64,000 bases of DNA from Sepioteuthis lessoniana (GCA_963585895.1 OY757934.1:46100555-46164554); one strand, 5' to 3'. Shown: positions 32,071 through 43,224, counted from the first letter of the stretch. The notes: generated by a model from the letters alone, not told the origin. Numbers and translations are program-made.

Positions 32071-32400
32071 GACTATTACACATACAATGACCATTACAAC
32101 TATGCATATCTTGAAATACAACGAAGCAATCTAATCCGGTTGCCAGAAAGAGGAAACAACATTCAATGCATTTTGACGAGTTTCATGTAACCATCTAATT
32201 TTTAAGACAATACCTTCATGGAATGCTGTATAAAAGAAAGTTACTGAAAGAAAAAAAAATAAAGATTTTCTGATGACCCATGAACGCAATGGCCTCCCGA
32301 AGTGATTGCTTTCCCTGATCACATCAATGTTTCTACTCGGGAAGGAGGGAAACATGCTAATATAAATTTCATAGTTACTTCTGTTAAATCAAGAATTCAG
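31590..32400. other. Unassigned interval with (CA)n at 32004-32069
   Basis: No family recognised. The tract at 32004-32069 is a CA/CGCG dinucleotide run. A 74-codon minus-strand frame at 32131-32355 has no known domain. Confidence 0.35.
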
Positions 32401-32404
32401 CAGA

Positions 32405-32632
32405 TTAAAGAATTTAATGGCATATCAACTTTCATGAGTTATTCACAGTTAAATCTATTCTTGTAGAAGAACAGCTATGATACTATACTATACTATACTA
32501 ATCTATTTAACCCATTGCTGGTTGAATAAAGGGATTCATACCTTTTCCAAGGTTATTTGTCCAAAAGTGAACATAATACTACGACTGGAAATCGAACTCA
32601 CATTAACCATTACGCCACGGGGAGTCTCCCAA
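32405..32632 (-). mobile_element. SINE A copy, diverged
   Basis: Hairpin tail at left, an actat repeat, central domain ttccaaggttatttgtccaa, and the head ending at ccattacgccacgggg. Confidence 0.75.
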
Positions 32633-32763
32633 CTCAGATGATTAGAAATGTTTTTCTGTGTGACCGCAGACCCCACAAAATTACCATTCACTTTCAAATT
32701 TGACAGCTAATTTATTTAATCGCAAAGTTAAAGTTCTAATGAAAGTCTTGTAATCATGTGTCG

Positions 32764-33008
32764 TTTTGGTTTGGTTTGGTTTGGTTTGGTTTCTTTGTTT
32801 AATGGCATATCAACCTTTGTAGGTTATTTAATGCCAAAGCCATTCTCCTAGAAGAACAATAGGGGTACTATTTAAACCATAGCTAGGAGGATAAGGGGGT
32901 TCATACCTTTCCCAAGGGCATTTGCCCGAAAGTGAACGTAATAGCGCGACTGGAGTACGAACTCGTTTACTCCGATTCCGCAGTCCATTACACCATGAGG
33001 CCACCCCC
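32764..33008 (-). mobile_element. SINE A copy, young, (CCAAA)n tail
   Basis: Near-consensus along its full length, with five GGTTT units on the tail side and ttacaccatgaggccacccc at the head. Confidence 0.9.
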
Positions 33009-33124
33009 GTGCCATTTTGGTTGGATGACAACATCAGTATCGCCCATAAAAAATTATACCCCTGCAATTTTTTCAAATAAAACAGTTACTTCCTTCCAAA
33101 CTAAAGAAGCCAAAAATTTTATTA

Positions 33125-33975
33125 TTTGGTTTGCTTTGGTTAGGTTTTGTGGCATATCAAACATTGTAGGTTACTTAATACCAAATCATCTTTATACATA
33201 TATATCAAGTATATAGGATTAGTAAACATTTAGTTGATTACATTTTGAAACTAGTCTGAGCACATTTTTTTGGCACACAGTTCAATGGTTTCGAGAATTA
33301 ACAATGCAGTAGTCACAATTTAACATCAGTCATTTGTTTGTACACATTTACATAGATTTACATGATATGTAAAAGATTAGTTTGGATTTTTAAATGAGTT
33401 GGAACTAATTTGTTTGCACACGATTATTGCAATTGTTTCTACACAGTTAAAGGGTTTAAATTATTACTATCTAACACTAATTCTATTTAATATTAATCAT
33501 ATGTTTGGTCACAGAGAAATGGTTACATGTATTGCTATTTAACACTAATTTTTATATTCAACACCACTCGTTCGTTTGCACACAGTTAAATGGTTCCCAC
33601 TATTGCTATTACTATGTATCACCAACAATTCAGTTAAGCTTTAGTTACACACAGTTAAATGATCAAACAGTTCTATTTTAAATAATTTAATTTAGCATAA
33701 GTCATTTGTTTGCATGTAATTTAAATATAAAACTGTTCTACTTGACTCATAGATTGGACTTTATTAGGTGCTCCCATTTTGGGCAAGAGTGGACCCGGGA
33801 GTGATGGCAATTAAGGAGTGCTCCGCATTTCCCAAAGCACCAGCATTTCCGGAGCTACACCATCATCTTGTTTTGTGTCATATTCAGGGCACTTGTTGGA
33901 GAGGTCTTACCCCTTTTCGAGGGGTCTTACGTCTCTACAGAGATGCACTCGGTGTTTTCTACAGCTCCAGCTATA
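33125..33975 (-). mobile_element. Repeat B copy, long form
   Basis: Hairpin tail, then an extended body of repeated cacagttaaatggttt..tattgctatttaacac segments, then the head side gatgcactcggtgttttcta. The number of internal segments is larger than in most copies. Confidence 0.8.
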
Positions 33976-34169
33976 TCTTAAAGCAAACTAGAATTTCTGT
34001 TAGATCGGACACTTCCTGAACTGAGTAAAATGCAACTAACAGTAAAGAATCTAATTAGATTAGATGGGCGTTTGTCTGTTAAGACGATTTGGGATAAATT
34101 AAATTTGAACTGCTGATTTTCATTCAGGTTTGCAAACCTAAAGAAGAATCAGTTTCTTTACGAAACCAA

Positions 34170-34395
34170 ACACACACTCTGGACGACTATTTGATCCATA
34201 ATGAAACCCTTTCTGATACTACCATTCCGGGTCAGAGTGGACTTGGAGTAATGACAATGAACATTATACTCGCCAGAATTGGAGACTCACCACCCAATAT
34301 AGTTTTGTGTCATGCCCAAGACACCCATTTCTGAGATTGTCTTCAGAGCATGCAGTCAGCATATTGTAAGCCTCACCGACGGAGGGGGTGATCAA
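34170..34395 (-). mobile_element. Repeat B head fragment
   Basis: actaccattccgggtcagag, ggagactcaccaccca, and a cagtcagcatattgta end. No tail. Confidence 0.7.
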
Positions 34396-34484
34396 ATGAT
34401 TTTACTTCAGGGTTGCCAACCTGAAAAAAAGTTTCTTTACTTGCTAGATCCAGTTTTTAGCTAAAAGGATGCTCTTAACCAAAG

Positions 34485-34655
34485 GACGCTTGTAGTAGTT
34501 GGTTATCGTCGTAGGAAATGGATACGATGACGTGAGTTCAAATCCTACATGAGGCTGTTTGCATTTCACATAGCATTAATATCCTTGGGAAAGGTATGAA
34601 TCCAGTTATTCTCCCTTCGGTTATGGGTAAATAATGTGGCAGACTGGACTCGTTT
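34485..34655 (+). mobile_element. SINE C 5' half
   Basis: Head with gttatcgtcgtaggaaatgg, box B gttcaaatcct, central domain ccttgggaaaggtatgaatc. Cut off after gtggcagactgg. Confidence 0.75.
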
Positions 34656-34659
34656 AATT

Positions 34660-35509
34660 TGCTATGGCAACCATTATTTGTCTGCACACAGTTAAATGGT
34701 TTCAAGTACTATCTAACGCTAATAATTCTACTTAATATTAATCATTTTTACGCACAGTTAAATGGTTTTAAGCATTCCTATCTCACACAAATGATTCACT
34801 TTACGATTACTCATTTGTTAATAGACAATTAGATGGTTTCAAGTATTGCTATGCAACGCTAGCAATTTAATTTAGCATCAGTCATTTTTATTTTTTTTAA
34901 CCAACCCCTCTGCTCGGACAGGATATGACACAAGGTCAATTTTTTTTAAAGCGGAGTTTAACAGGTTTGAATTCAGTGTTTTCCTTCACCTAGACTAGTT
35001 GCCTCACCAAGGCTGAAGAACCTAGTCAGCCCTACTATTTATCCATAGCTGGAAGGAAAATATTTGGATTCATACCTTTCCCAAGGGTATTAGTGCTATG
35101 TGAAATGCAATCAGTCTTGTCCAGGGTTTGAACTCGTGTCGCCGTGTCAATTTCCTACGACGATAACCATTACACCACGGGCATCAGTCATTTGTTTGCA
35201 CACAGTTACAATAGGTGTACATATGATTTGTAACTGATTTGTTGGTGATTTTGTTTCATAAATAGAGCTAATTTGTTACCACACAATTAAGTTTTGCTAT
35301 TGTTTGTATACAGTTAAATGGTTGCAAGTATTGTTATCTAACGCTAATAATTCTATTTAATAATAATTATTTCTTTGGACACAGTGAAGTACTTACAAGT
35401 ATTGCTACTTACCACTAATAGTTCTATTCGATGCTATTATTCATTCATTTACACCCGGTTAAATAGTTCTAAGTATTGTTATGTAATATTAATAATTCAA
35501 TTTTTGCTC
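34660..35509 (-). mobile_element. Repeat B body (long form), split by SINE C
   Basis: Repeated cacagttaaatggtttcaag / ctatctaacgctaataattc segments of the B interior, continuing into the 99-bp array that follows. SINE C occupies 34888-35180. Confidence 0.65.
34888..35180 (-). mobile_element. SINE C copy with 13-bp target duplication
   Basis: Full-length reverse C from accaacccctctgctcgg to ccattacaccacgg. Flanked by gcatcagtcattt at 34875-34887 and 35181-35193. Confidence 0.9.
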
Positions 35510-36322
35510 ACAGTTAAACGGTTTCAAGTATTGAACACTAACAGTTTCATTTGTACGGAGTTAAATGGTTCTTATAGCTATGTAATACCAATAATTCAAT
35601 TGAAACACACTGTTAAACGGTTTCAAGTATTGAACACTAACAGTTTCATTTGTACGGAGTTAAATGGTTCTTATAGCTATGTAATACCAATAATTCAATT
35701 GAAACACACTGTTAAACGGTTTCAAGTATTGAACACTAACAGTTTCATTTGTACGGAGTTAAATGGTTCTTATAGCTATGTAATACCAATAATTCAATTG
35801 AAACACACTGTTAAACGGTTTCGAGTATTGAACACTAACAGTTTTATTTGTACGGAGTTAAATGGTTCTTATAGCTATGTAATACCAATAATTCAATTGA
35901 AACACACTGTTAAACGGTTTCGAGTATTGAACACTAACAGTTTTATTTGTACGGAGTTAAATGGTTCTTATAGCTATGTAATACCAATAATTCAATTGAA
36001 ACACACTGTTAAACGGTTTCAAATATTGAACACTAACAGTTTCATTTGTACGGAGTTAAATGGTTCTTATAGCTATGTAATACCAATAATTCAATTGAAA
36101 CACACTGTTAAACGGTTTCAAGTATTGAACACTAACAGTTTCATTTGTACGGAGTTAAATGGTTCTTATAGCTATGTAATACCAATAATTCAATTGAAAC
36201 ACACTGTTAAACGGTTTCAAGTATTGAACACTAACAGTTTCATTTGTACGGAGTTAAATGGTTCTTATAGCTATGTAATACCAATAATTCAATTGAAACA
36301 CACTGTTAAATGGTTTCAAGTA
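35510..36322. repeat. 99-bp tandem array, about eight units
   Basis: tacggag recurs at 35554 and then every 99 bp to 36247. Units are almost identical. The unit is built from the same words as repeat B's interior (ttaaacggtttcaagtattg). Because 99 is divisible by three, a 327-codon frame stays open across it; I do not regard that frame as a gene. Confidence 0.95.
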
Positions 36323-36421
36323 TTCCTATCTTACACGAATAATTCACTTTACTTTTAATCATTTATTAGCTGGCAGTTAATTGGTTTCAAGTATTGCTAT
36401 GTAACACTAACAACAATATTT
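36323..36421 (-). mobile_element. Repeat B interior remnant
   Basis: Continues the B-like segments (ggtttcaagtattgctatgtaa) after the array, until the foldback element. Confidence 0.6.
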
Positions 36422-36604
36422 ATGATGGATGTTTAATGAAATACAAAAACAAGGGAAGAAATTGTATAGACAGAGAAAGGGGTAACACACTGTTTAATCT
36501 ATAAATCAGCGTTCATATTTAAAAAGAAAAAAAAAAAAAATAACACGTGAACGTGTAAGGCAATTTCCTCCCTTGTTTTCGTAGTTCATTAAACATCCAT
36601 CATT
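36422..36604. mobile_element. Foldback MITE with about 42-bp terminal inverted repeats
   Basis: The left arm starts atgatggatgtttaatga; the right arm is its reverse complement, and the arms match over about 42 bp with three differences. The loop is about 100 bp with an A tract. I could not settle a target-site duplication, so the superfamily is undetermined. Confidence 0.8.
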
Positions 36605-37174
36605 GATCTAACGATACTCGATATCATGTTTTCAAAGTCCTGGTGATGGCTTATTAAAACCGAATCGTTATAGCGTCAACTTTCTTTCACATGAAATTCT
36701 TCACGTTGGATTACTTTGTTTTTCAATTTTTCTTCATATTGTCGGATATTTTTCCATCATTTACTTCCATATATATATACATGCGTGTGTGAGTGTGCGC
36801 TCGCGCGCGTGTGTGTGTGTGCTTGGGCAGCAGTCTTTCATTTAAGCATGTTTGATTAAATAATAAAGACATATTTTGTCTATATAGTTTTATTAAGATC
36901 CTTTCAAGTTTCTGGATAAGTGTCTTAGTTTCAGGTTGGAATTGGTGGATGAATTTACCAAAATTGTCCCGAGCGCTTTCGAACCTTTAATCAGAGGTTG
37001 TTTGCATATGTAAACAGTGTTTTTTTCTAGAGTTTTTTTTTTTTTTTTTTTTAGTTTTTTTATAACATTACAAAAATACGTAAAATCAGAGTTATATAAA
37101 ACTGAGATACTGATGACATCGAACGAATTTAAAAAAAAAACTGAACGCTAACAACGAAATACAATATTACCTAG

Positions 37175-37228
<54 letters not shown>

Positions 37229-37865
37229 TTGTGACTGTTCCCCAAAACAGAACCCATTTGTAAATTTCTGAAAACATGCAAGAGTCTGTGATCTTCGCAA
37301 ACCAACTCAGTGTTATTTGAAGACTTCAAGCACTGTTTCCAAGCGAGAAAACCACGTCTTCGTTGGCATGTGCGTTCCCAAGGAAACTGCTTTCAAGGAG
37401 ATAAATTTGACTTGTAATTAAGTTAATAATAAACAATTTTACATAATCAGGCTAATTACTTTATAGTCCAACTTAGTATGTTGGGCATTTTGTCTGTTCT
37501 TTCAGAGGAAGAAAAGAAAAGAAAAGAAAAAAAACAATAAAAAATACGAAAGAAAGAAAATTATCGCATTCAGAATTCAACGAGACACAATAATTGCGCC
37601 ATCACTTTCGCTCAACCGGAAGTTTCGCTGTATGTCGCCAAAAGATATCCTCTCAATCTATTTTCGTCTGTTCATAAGTCATTTCCTATCGTCTTCTCTC
37701 CCACCCACCCCTCTCTCTTGCTATTTATTATTTCTCTATTCATTGAAAGAAAGATTTTGGTGATACCAGAATAGAAACGGGTTGATACATCATTAATAAT
37801 ATGAAATCTACGTTTTGCATATCAATCCGAACTGTATATTAAAAATATCAAGCGCTTCATCTAGA
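36605..37865. other. Unassigned interval with microsatellites and repeat K copy 2
   Basis: Repeat K copy 2 at about 36838-36990 (aagcatgtttgattaaat .. ggttggaattgg), a (GT)n run at 36785-36820, a T tract at 37036-37060, a TA run at 37178-37226. The rest looks unique, without coding signal. Confidence 0.4.
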
Positions 37866-38112
37866 GTAATGGTTGGTTGGTTGGTTGGTTGTTTTGCTCT
37901 ACGGTGTATCAACCCTTTTCGAGTCATTTAACGCCAAATTTAATTTCAACCAAGTATAGTATAAGTATCGTTTTTTGATTACACAGTTAAATCTCAAAAT
38001 AGTTCTATTTAAAACAATTCAGTTTAACATAAGTTCACAGTTTAGTTCTATATAAAAAAAAGTTTTTATTTCCAACTGATCTGTTTAGCATAAGTACATA
38101 GTTTCAATATCA

Positions 38113-38503
38113 ATACTCACCTGGCCTTTTGGTTGGGCCGTCTGGCATTCGTGTCAAATGGGGTATCAAACAATGGCAGATTCGAGGCCGAAAGGCCCCC
38201 AGTTTCGGTTGAGCCACCTTCGGGTGGGCGAGCCGCAACCTTTTTTCCCTATGTATAGCACTAGACCTTGTTGTCTAGTTTAAACTATCACCCGGCATAC
38301 GTGCCCGGGTCCAAATTTGGATTCGTGAAACTGCTTGCCTCATTAGACCCACATTGCACTTAGTGGGTCGATGACCAGCACAGACCAGCAGAGTTCAAGT
38401 CTCGGCTCGTTCCCGACCTTCCCCTTCCCTTTATCCCCGCTTTAATCGACCTTCGGGCTTTTGACCTTGTGTCCTGTCTGGTGGGAGGCAGTGACAAATA
38501 TCA
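38113..38503 (+). mobile_element. Repeat F copy 2 with 18-bp target duplication
   Basis: Flanked by tacatagtttcaatatca at 38095-38112 and 38504-38521, which fixes the element at 391 bp. Internal features as in copy 1, including the gttcaagtctcggctcg box B-like site. No obvious A-rich tail. Confidence 0.9.
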
Positions 38504-38702
38504 TACATAGTTTCAATATCAAAAACAGTTCAATATATGTATGGTTTTTGTTACGCTCAGTTAAATATAAAACAGTTCTCTTACAAACAATTCAGTTTAG
38601 TATTAGTACGCAGTTAAAATGTCAAAACAGTCCTATTTCAATCAATTCAATTTTGCATATGTATCAAATTTAGTTCTATTTGACCCATTGATAGGACCCT
38701 TT

Positions 38703-38990
38703 TGGAGGTGCCCGTGGTGTAATTGTTATCGTCGCAGGAATTGGACACGGCGACTCGAGTTCAAACCCTGGACGAGACTGATTGCACTTCACATAGCACT
38801 AATACCCTTGGGAAAGGTATGAATCCAATTATTCTCCCTCCAGCTATGGGTAAATAATAGGACAGACTAGGTTTTTCAGCCTTGGTGAGGCAACTAGTCA
38901 AGGAGAAGGAAAACTCTGAATTCAAACCTGTCAAACTCCGCTCAAAAATTGACTTTGTGTCATATCCTGCCCGAGCGGAGGGGTTGGTAA
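38703..38990 (+). mobile_element. SINE C copy inside repeat B
   Basis: aggtgcccgtggtgtaattg head, gttcaaaccctgg box B, central domain cccttgggaaaggtatgaat, tail cgagcggaggggttggtaaa. Confidence 0.9.
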
Positions 38991-39191
38991 ATAGGATCAG
39001 GTGCTTCCACTCTGGGATACAGTGGACCGAGGAGCGATGGCAATATAGAGGTACTCCACATTCCCCAAAGCTCCAGGATTACTGGAACTTCACCATCAGA
39101 TTGTTTAGTGTCATACCCAGGAAACTCGTTGGTGGGGGTCTTACCCCTTTGCAGAGAAGTAGTCGGTGTATTTTACAGCTCCAGCCGACTG

Positions 39192-39325
39192 AACAATAGA
39201 GTAATGGCTAGCAAACTATTTTAGCAGAGTATTTTTTGTGAATTCGATTCTCACTGGGTATCCAATACATCCAATCTTTATGCCACAACTAAGCAAAACT
39301 TTGTAAATAACATAATTAGTAATGT
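39192..39325 (+). mobile_element. SINE I copy 1
   Basis: About 130 bp: gtaatggctagcaaac head, ttcgattctcactggg box B region, and ttgtaaataac end. tRNA-derived by its boxes. Confidence 0.65.
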
Positions 39326-39356
39326 GAAATCTATATTTAGAAAATTGAACTGAGTA

Positions 39357-39782
39357 GTAGATGGCGCTTTAATGGTTAGTAAACAAAACTAGCAGACCTT
39401 TAATAGAGAGTTCAATTCTCATTGGATCCCTTTTATATATTCACCAACCCCTCCGCTCGGACAGGATATGTCACAAGGTCATTTTTTAAGCGGAGTTTAA
39501 CAGATTTGAATTCAGAGTTTTCCTTCTCATAGACTAGTTGCCTCACCAAGGCTGAAGAAACCAGTCTGCCCTACTATTAACCCATAGCTGGAGGGAGAAT
39601 AATTGGATTCATACCTTTCCCAAGGGTATAAGTGCAATGTGAAATGCAATCAGTCTCGTCCAGAATTTGAACTCGTGTCCATTTCCTACGACGATAACCA
39701 TTACACCACGGGCACCTCCTCGTTGGATACCTTATACTTCTTGCCTTGTACCATATATAAGCTGAGTTTTAGATGAAACACC
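39357..39782 (+). mobile_element. SINE I copy 2, split by SINE C
   Basis: Head to attctcattggatcc, then SINE C, resuming with gttggataccttatacttct. ttggat[c/a]cct on both sides is the likely duplication. Confidence 0.7.
39433..39715 (-). mobile_element. SINE C copy inside SINE I
   Basis: Reverse full-length C from tcaccaacccctccgctcgg to attacaccacgggcacc. Confidence 0.9.
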
Positions 39783-39784
39783 TT

Positions 39785-39920
39785 TGGGCGCTCCACGTAG
39801 TGTAATGGTTAGCAAGCTTAACTAGCAAACCCTTAATAGTGAGTTTGATTTTTGAGGCCCCCTATACTTCTGGCCTTGTGTCACGTGTAAGCTGAGCTTA
39901 GTAAAACACTATATTAAGCA
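39785..39920 (+). mobile_element. SINE I copy 3
   Basis: gcgctccacgtagtgtaatg head, gagtttgatttttgagg, ccttgtgtcacgtgtaagct, ending agtaaaacac. Best preserved copy of the family here. Confidence 0.7.
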
Positions 39921-40108
39921 CACCGCTCCACAATTCAATGTTGCCAATTGGCGTTTTAAATTACCCAAAATTATTATAAAAAAAAGTTTTAATGTAATTT
40001 TAAAAGAATTTAACAGTATATATTATTTTATTCTTATTCTCACATTTTATATTTTATGCACGGAGTAATATATAGAATAACGTTAAAGCCCTAAAACATC
40101 GTGTAAAA
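39921..40108. other. Unassigned AT-rich interval
   Basis: Very AT-rich; ends with taaaacatcgtg, a word also found at 43058-43069 after a similar AT-rich lead-in. Confidence 0.3.
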
Positions 40109-40297
40109 ATGCGTTTTACCAAATGTTTTACCAATTGTTTGCTGTTTTATTTCCTGGCGTCTGAGGCGCCCCCGTTGGGGCAATGCCGACGGGGCCAAAG
40201 GTATTTTTGGATTTGCCAGACGAATGTGGGCTGCGGCCCTGCGTCTGGACCCATTTTAAAAAAGGCCTTTTGCCGTATTTGTCCGAAGTTCTGCTAG
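40109..40297 (+). other. Short Cys-rich open frame, status uncertain
   Basis: A 62-codon frame: a hydrophobic N-terminal 20 residues resembling a signal peptide, then six cysteines spaced C-x9-C-x5-C-x12-C-x2-C-x3-C. The segment is clearly richer in G and C than its flanks. No splice or promoter signal supports expression, and a chance frame in old repeat DNA is the likelier reading. Confidence 0.15.
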
Positions 40298-40639
40298 GTC
40301 TCGGTTAGTAGTAAGACCAACTTCGAACGTAACACCCACAGCGCGAGACTTATAATATTTGTTGGACTGTACAACTTGAGTTAATAGATAGTTAACTCTA
40401 TTTCACTGTGTATCTCTTCCTTACAACGATACAACAGTCTACATCAAGTATTTTTCTCTCTTTTGTATGTGTCACAAGATATTGAGAAAGCAAGGTGGCT
40501 TTCTTGAATGTTGGGCATTTATTTTCATTGGACAAGCGTTTTCTGTGTGTCTTTATTGGGAATCCTTTTGAGATGAGGCTTCTTAATCGGAGAATTATTT
40601 TTTTTTATTGCGGACTTTTTGTGCTCATCTTGGTAGTTT
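40298..40639. other. Unassigned interval
   Basis: No recognised coding or repeat content. A short inverted repeat (gttaatagatagttaac) at 40379-40395. Confidence 0.3.
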
Positions 40640-40905
40640 TTGTTGTTTCTTTTCACTACGTTTTGGTCAAATTTCACCTCTGGCCTTCTTCAGGTGATTA
40701 ACCGCGACCTCGGAGAGGAATACTGAGTCTTGTAACCGTATCCCCAGTAATTACTGCCTTCCATAGTTGTCATCTATCGCACCACGTTCTTGACCAAGTA
40801 GACCTCTGGCCTGCTTGGGCAGGAATTGAAACCGCTATCTTCTGACAATGCTTACATGGAACCGTACAGACTCAACGCCTCTATCCGCTGCGTCACGGGC
40901 TCCGA
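40640..40905 (-). mobile_element. tRNA-head element with degenerate hammerhead-like 3' end
   Basis: On the minus strand: cccgtgacgcagcggataga (box A-like) and ggtttcaattcc (box B) near 40905-40800, then at 40690-40640 CACCTGAAGA, AGGCC..GGT, GAAA and a TA-GTGA that can pair with TCAC. Same order as element G, but the core is not cleanly foldable. Confidence 0.4.
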
Positions 40906-41825
40906 AGGACGATCAAGGTTGGATTTTTCGGTCTTATAAATCCAATTATTTGTTTTCCTTATCTGGTCTTCCATAGTCGGGTCCGTATTAATTAATTCTC
41001 ATTCTCTGTGTGGTTTGGACCTTTTTGGTCACATCTTCCACATCTCTGACGTCCTCTCTAACCTTCACTGCGGTGACTATATCTTTGACAATTAAAACAC
41101 CTTAAAGGTGAAGAATGCATTACTCCACTCTCTCAAGGAATCATCCAATTGTTACTTCTTTGAGCATCTTGGGTTTCTTGAATAATAGAATATACGTGTT
41201 TGTATTACACCATCGCTTTTTCTAATAGTCATTCTTTTTTGGTCCGTGACCCCTTGCTTTACCAAGTCTGTTCTTTTGATGCAGCCAAGGATAGTTTCTT
41301 GCCCTTAATGAATCCCTTTTATGACTTAAACCTCTCATGCAGGTACACCTTGCATTTTGTAATGTGAAACATCTTTTTCTGATGCATTTGGCTATCCACC
41401 TGCATAAGCAAATTGCCGTTTCTAGTCTTTTTGACAGTCCGAAGAGCCGCTCTATTAGGAATGGAAATAATTTGGCTAGTCAGGGTTCTTCCAAATATGC
41501 AAGTACAATGAATTTTGGGAATTCTGCAGCTTCAGACTCAAAAAAATTTTGTTATGTCTTTTTATTTGAAAAAGCCAAAGATAGTTTGATCTTTGCTGGT
41601 TCTATGTTCTACCAACCACCATGTAGTCCAACTTTACTAAATGGGAAACCTATTCGTGAGACAAGGATACACTACCAGTATACTCGAACTGGGAGTAGAA
41701 TTTCAAGCCTGGTAATTTCAGACTATTAATTGACAATATTTTATTGCTATATAATTAATTGTCCACTGATTGCAGTCCTATTTTCTCGATGCAATTGATC
41801 CCCAGTAACCACTTTCTTGCACCTA
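40906..41825. other. Unassigned interval, some open frames
   Basis: A 130-codon frame at 41337-41729 shows no recognised domain, repeats or coding bias I can judge. The region is the longest in the window without a clear repeat, so a host exon cannot be excluded. Confidence 0.25.
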
Positions 41826-42117
41826 TACATATTCACCCAACCCCTCCGCTCGGGTAGGATAGGACACAAGATCAGTTTTTAAGCGGAGTTTAACAGGTTT
41901 GAATTCAGAGTTTTCATTCTGCTAGACTAGTTGTCTCACCAAAGCCTAAGAAATCAGCCTGCCCTACTATTTACCAATAGCTGGAGGGAGAATAATTAGA
42001 TTCATACCTTTCCCAAGGATATTAGTGCTATGTGAAATGCAACCAGTCTCGTCCAGGGTTTGAACTCGTGTCGCCGTGTCCTTTTCCTACGACGATAACC
42101 ATTACACCACGGGCACA
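41826..42117 (-). mobile_element. SINE C copy
   Basis: Reverse full-length C from attcacccaacccctccgct to ccattacaccacgggcac, with slightly more changes than the copy at 39433. Confidence 0.9.
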
Positions 42118-42129
42118 TCCTTTCTTACG

Positions 42130-42655
42130 CATATAAGGTAATGAGAGTTGGAGCCTTATCAGGTATTACCTCTCCGGGTCAGAGTGGACCTGGGAGTAAT
42201 GGCGATCAATGTGTACTCCACATTCCTCAGAGCTCCAGGACCGGAGCCTCTCTCTCCGATGAGAGTGGGTTATACTTCTCGGCAGATATGCAGTCGGCTC
42301 ATTCTACAGCCCGAGCTAACTGGACTACCTTAGATAAGTATTAACAGTCTCAGTCAATCTACATTTGGAAGTAACAGCAATGAAGAGAGACTCCAATCTT
42401 TCCAGATCTTCAGGACTGGAGCCTCAATATCCAATGAGAGTCATACTTCTTGGCAGATATGTATTCGGCATGTTATACTGCCCTAGCCGACTGGGCTATC
42501 ATTGATAAGTATTACCAGTCTCGGTCAGTCTACATCTGGAAGTAACAGCCATGAAGAGAGACGCCACTCTTTCCAGATCTCCAGGACTGAAGCCATATCA
42601 TCACTACAGGGGATCCATTTGGTGAATTCTATGTCCCGCCGACTGGGTGGGTAAC
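42130..42655 (-). mobile_element. Repeat B head region, tandemly triplicated
   Basis: Three successive versions of the block ggaagtaac..gactcca..caggactggagcc..cagatatg..ggcat..actggg at about 42150-42330, 42335-42500 and 42510-42655. The hairpin tail is absent. Confidence 0.7.
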
Positions 42656-43224
42656 ACGTATAATGCTGGTGTCACAATGTGCTCGTTGTTAAGGACCCTA
42701 AAACGTCAAGTAATTAAAGCTACTTCAAATCTCACTTTGTAAAAATATAATTGGTTTATTACCGAATCCGACTAATGTACATATCACTTGATTTAAATGA
42801 TGTCAAATTATTTGATAACGTCTAATTGTTACATAATTCTGTTTCTGATGAAAGTAGTAAGATTTTTAAAGATGTAATTAGAAGTTTTAGCAGAATTCTG
42901 AAGATTTGTTTCGTCATTGTTTGTTTTTTATTTTATATTTCATATTTGATGCTTGTATAAAAAAAAATCAACCCCCATTGAAATTTATATTATGTTTTCT
43001 AAACAGAATAATATTGAGAATAAGAAGTGGCACACGGCAGCCATTGTTAAGGCCGTTAAAACATCGTGACTGAAAGAGACGCTGAAACACAACCATCAAA
43101 GAATAAAGGAAATGTGTATATTTTTTTTAGAATACGCTGGTGAACTATTTTAATGATTCTTTGCTGTCAAGTCCAAGTTGCATTTTGATTAATTTATAAT
43201 TGCAGGCTTCGTCATCTAATAAAT
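42656..43224. other. Unassigned AT-rich interval
   Basis: No coding or repeat family recognised apart from the taaaacatcgtg word shared with 40096. Confidence 0.3.

Larger units (their letters stand above)
37868..39192 (-). mobile_element. Repeat B copy split by F and by SINE C
   Basis: A (GGTT)n tail and hairpin at left, body to 38112, F insertion, body 38504-38702, SINE C insertion, then the rest from aggatcaggtgcttccac to ccagccgactga. The three parts rebuild one B in order. Confidence 0.85.

Noticed and set aside
35510-36322. CRISPR-like regular array
   Set aside because: There are no unique spacers, the units are adjacent and 99 bp long, and the DNA is clearly animal.
35375-36358. A 327-codon open frame with eight 33-residue repeats that looks like a repetitive protein
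   Set aside because: It is the 99-bp tandem DNA array; the frame is open only because 99 is a multiple of three. Units derive from non-coding repeat B words.
36900-36990. Repeat K as a ribozyme element
   Set aside because: It contains a CTGATTA and CGAAAGCG pair on the minus strand, but the core is not CUGANGA and stems do not close.
41337-41729. 130-codon open frame as a host gene
   Set aside because: No recognisable domain, and chance frames of this size are expected in 64 kb. Left as unassigned, not excluded.
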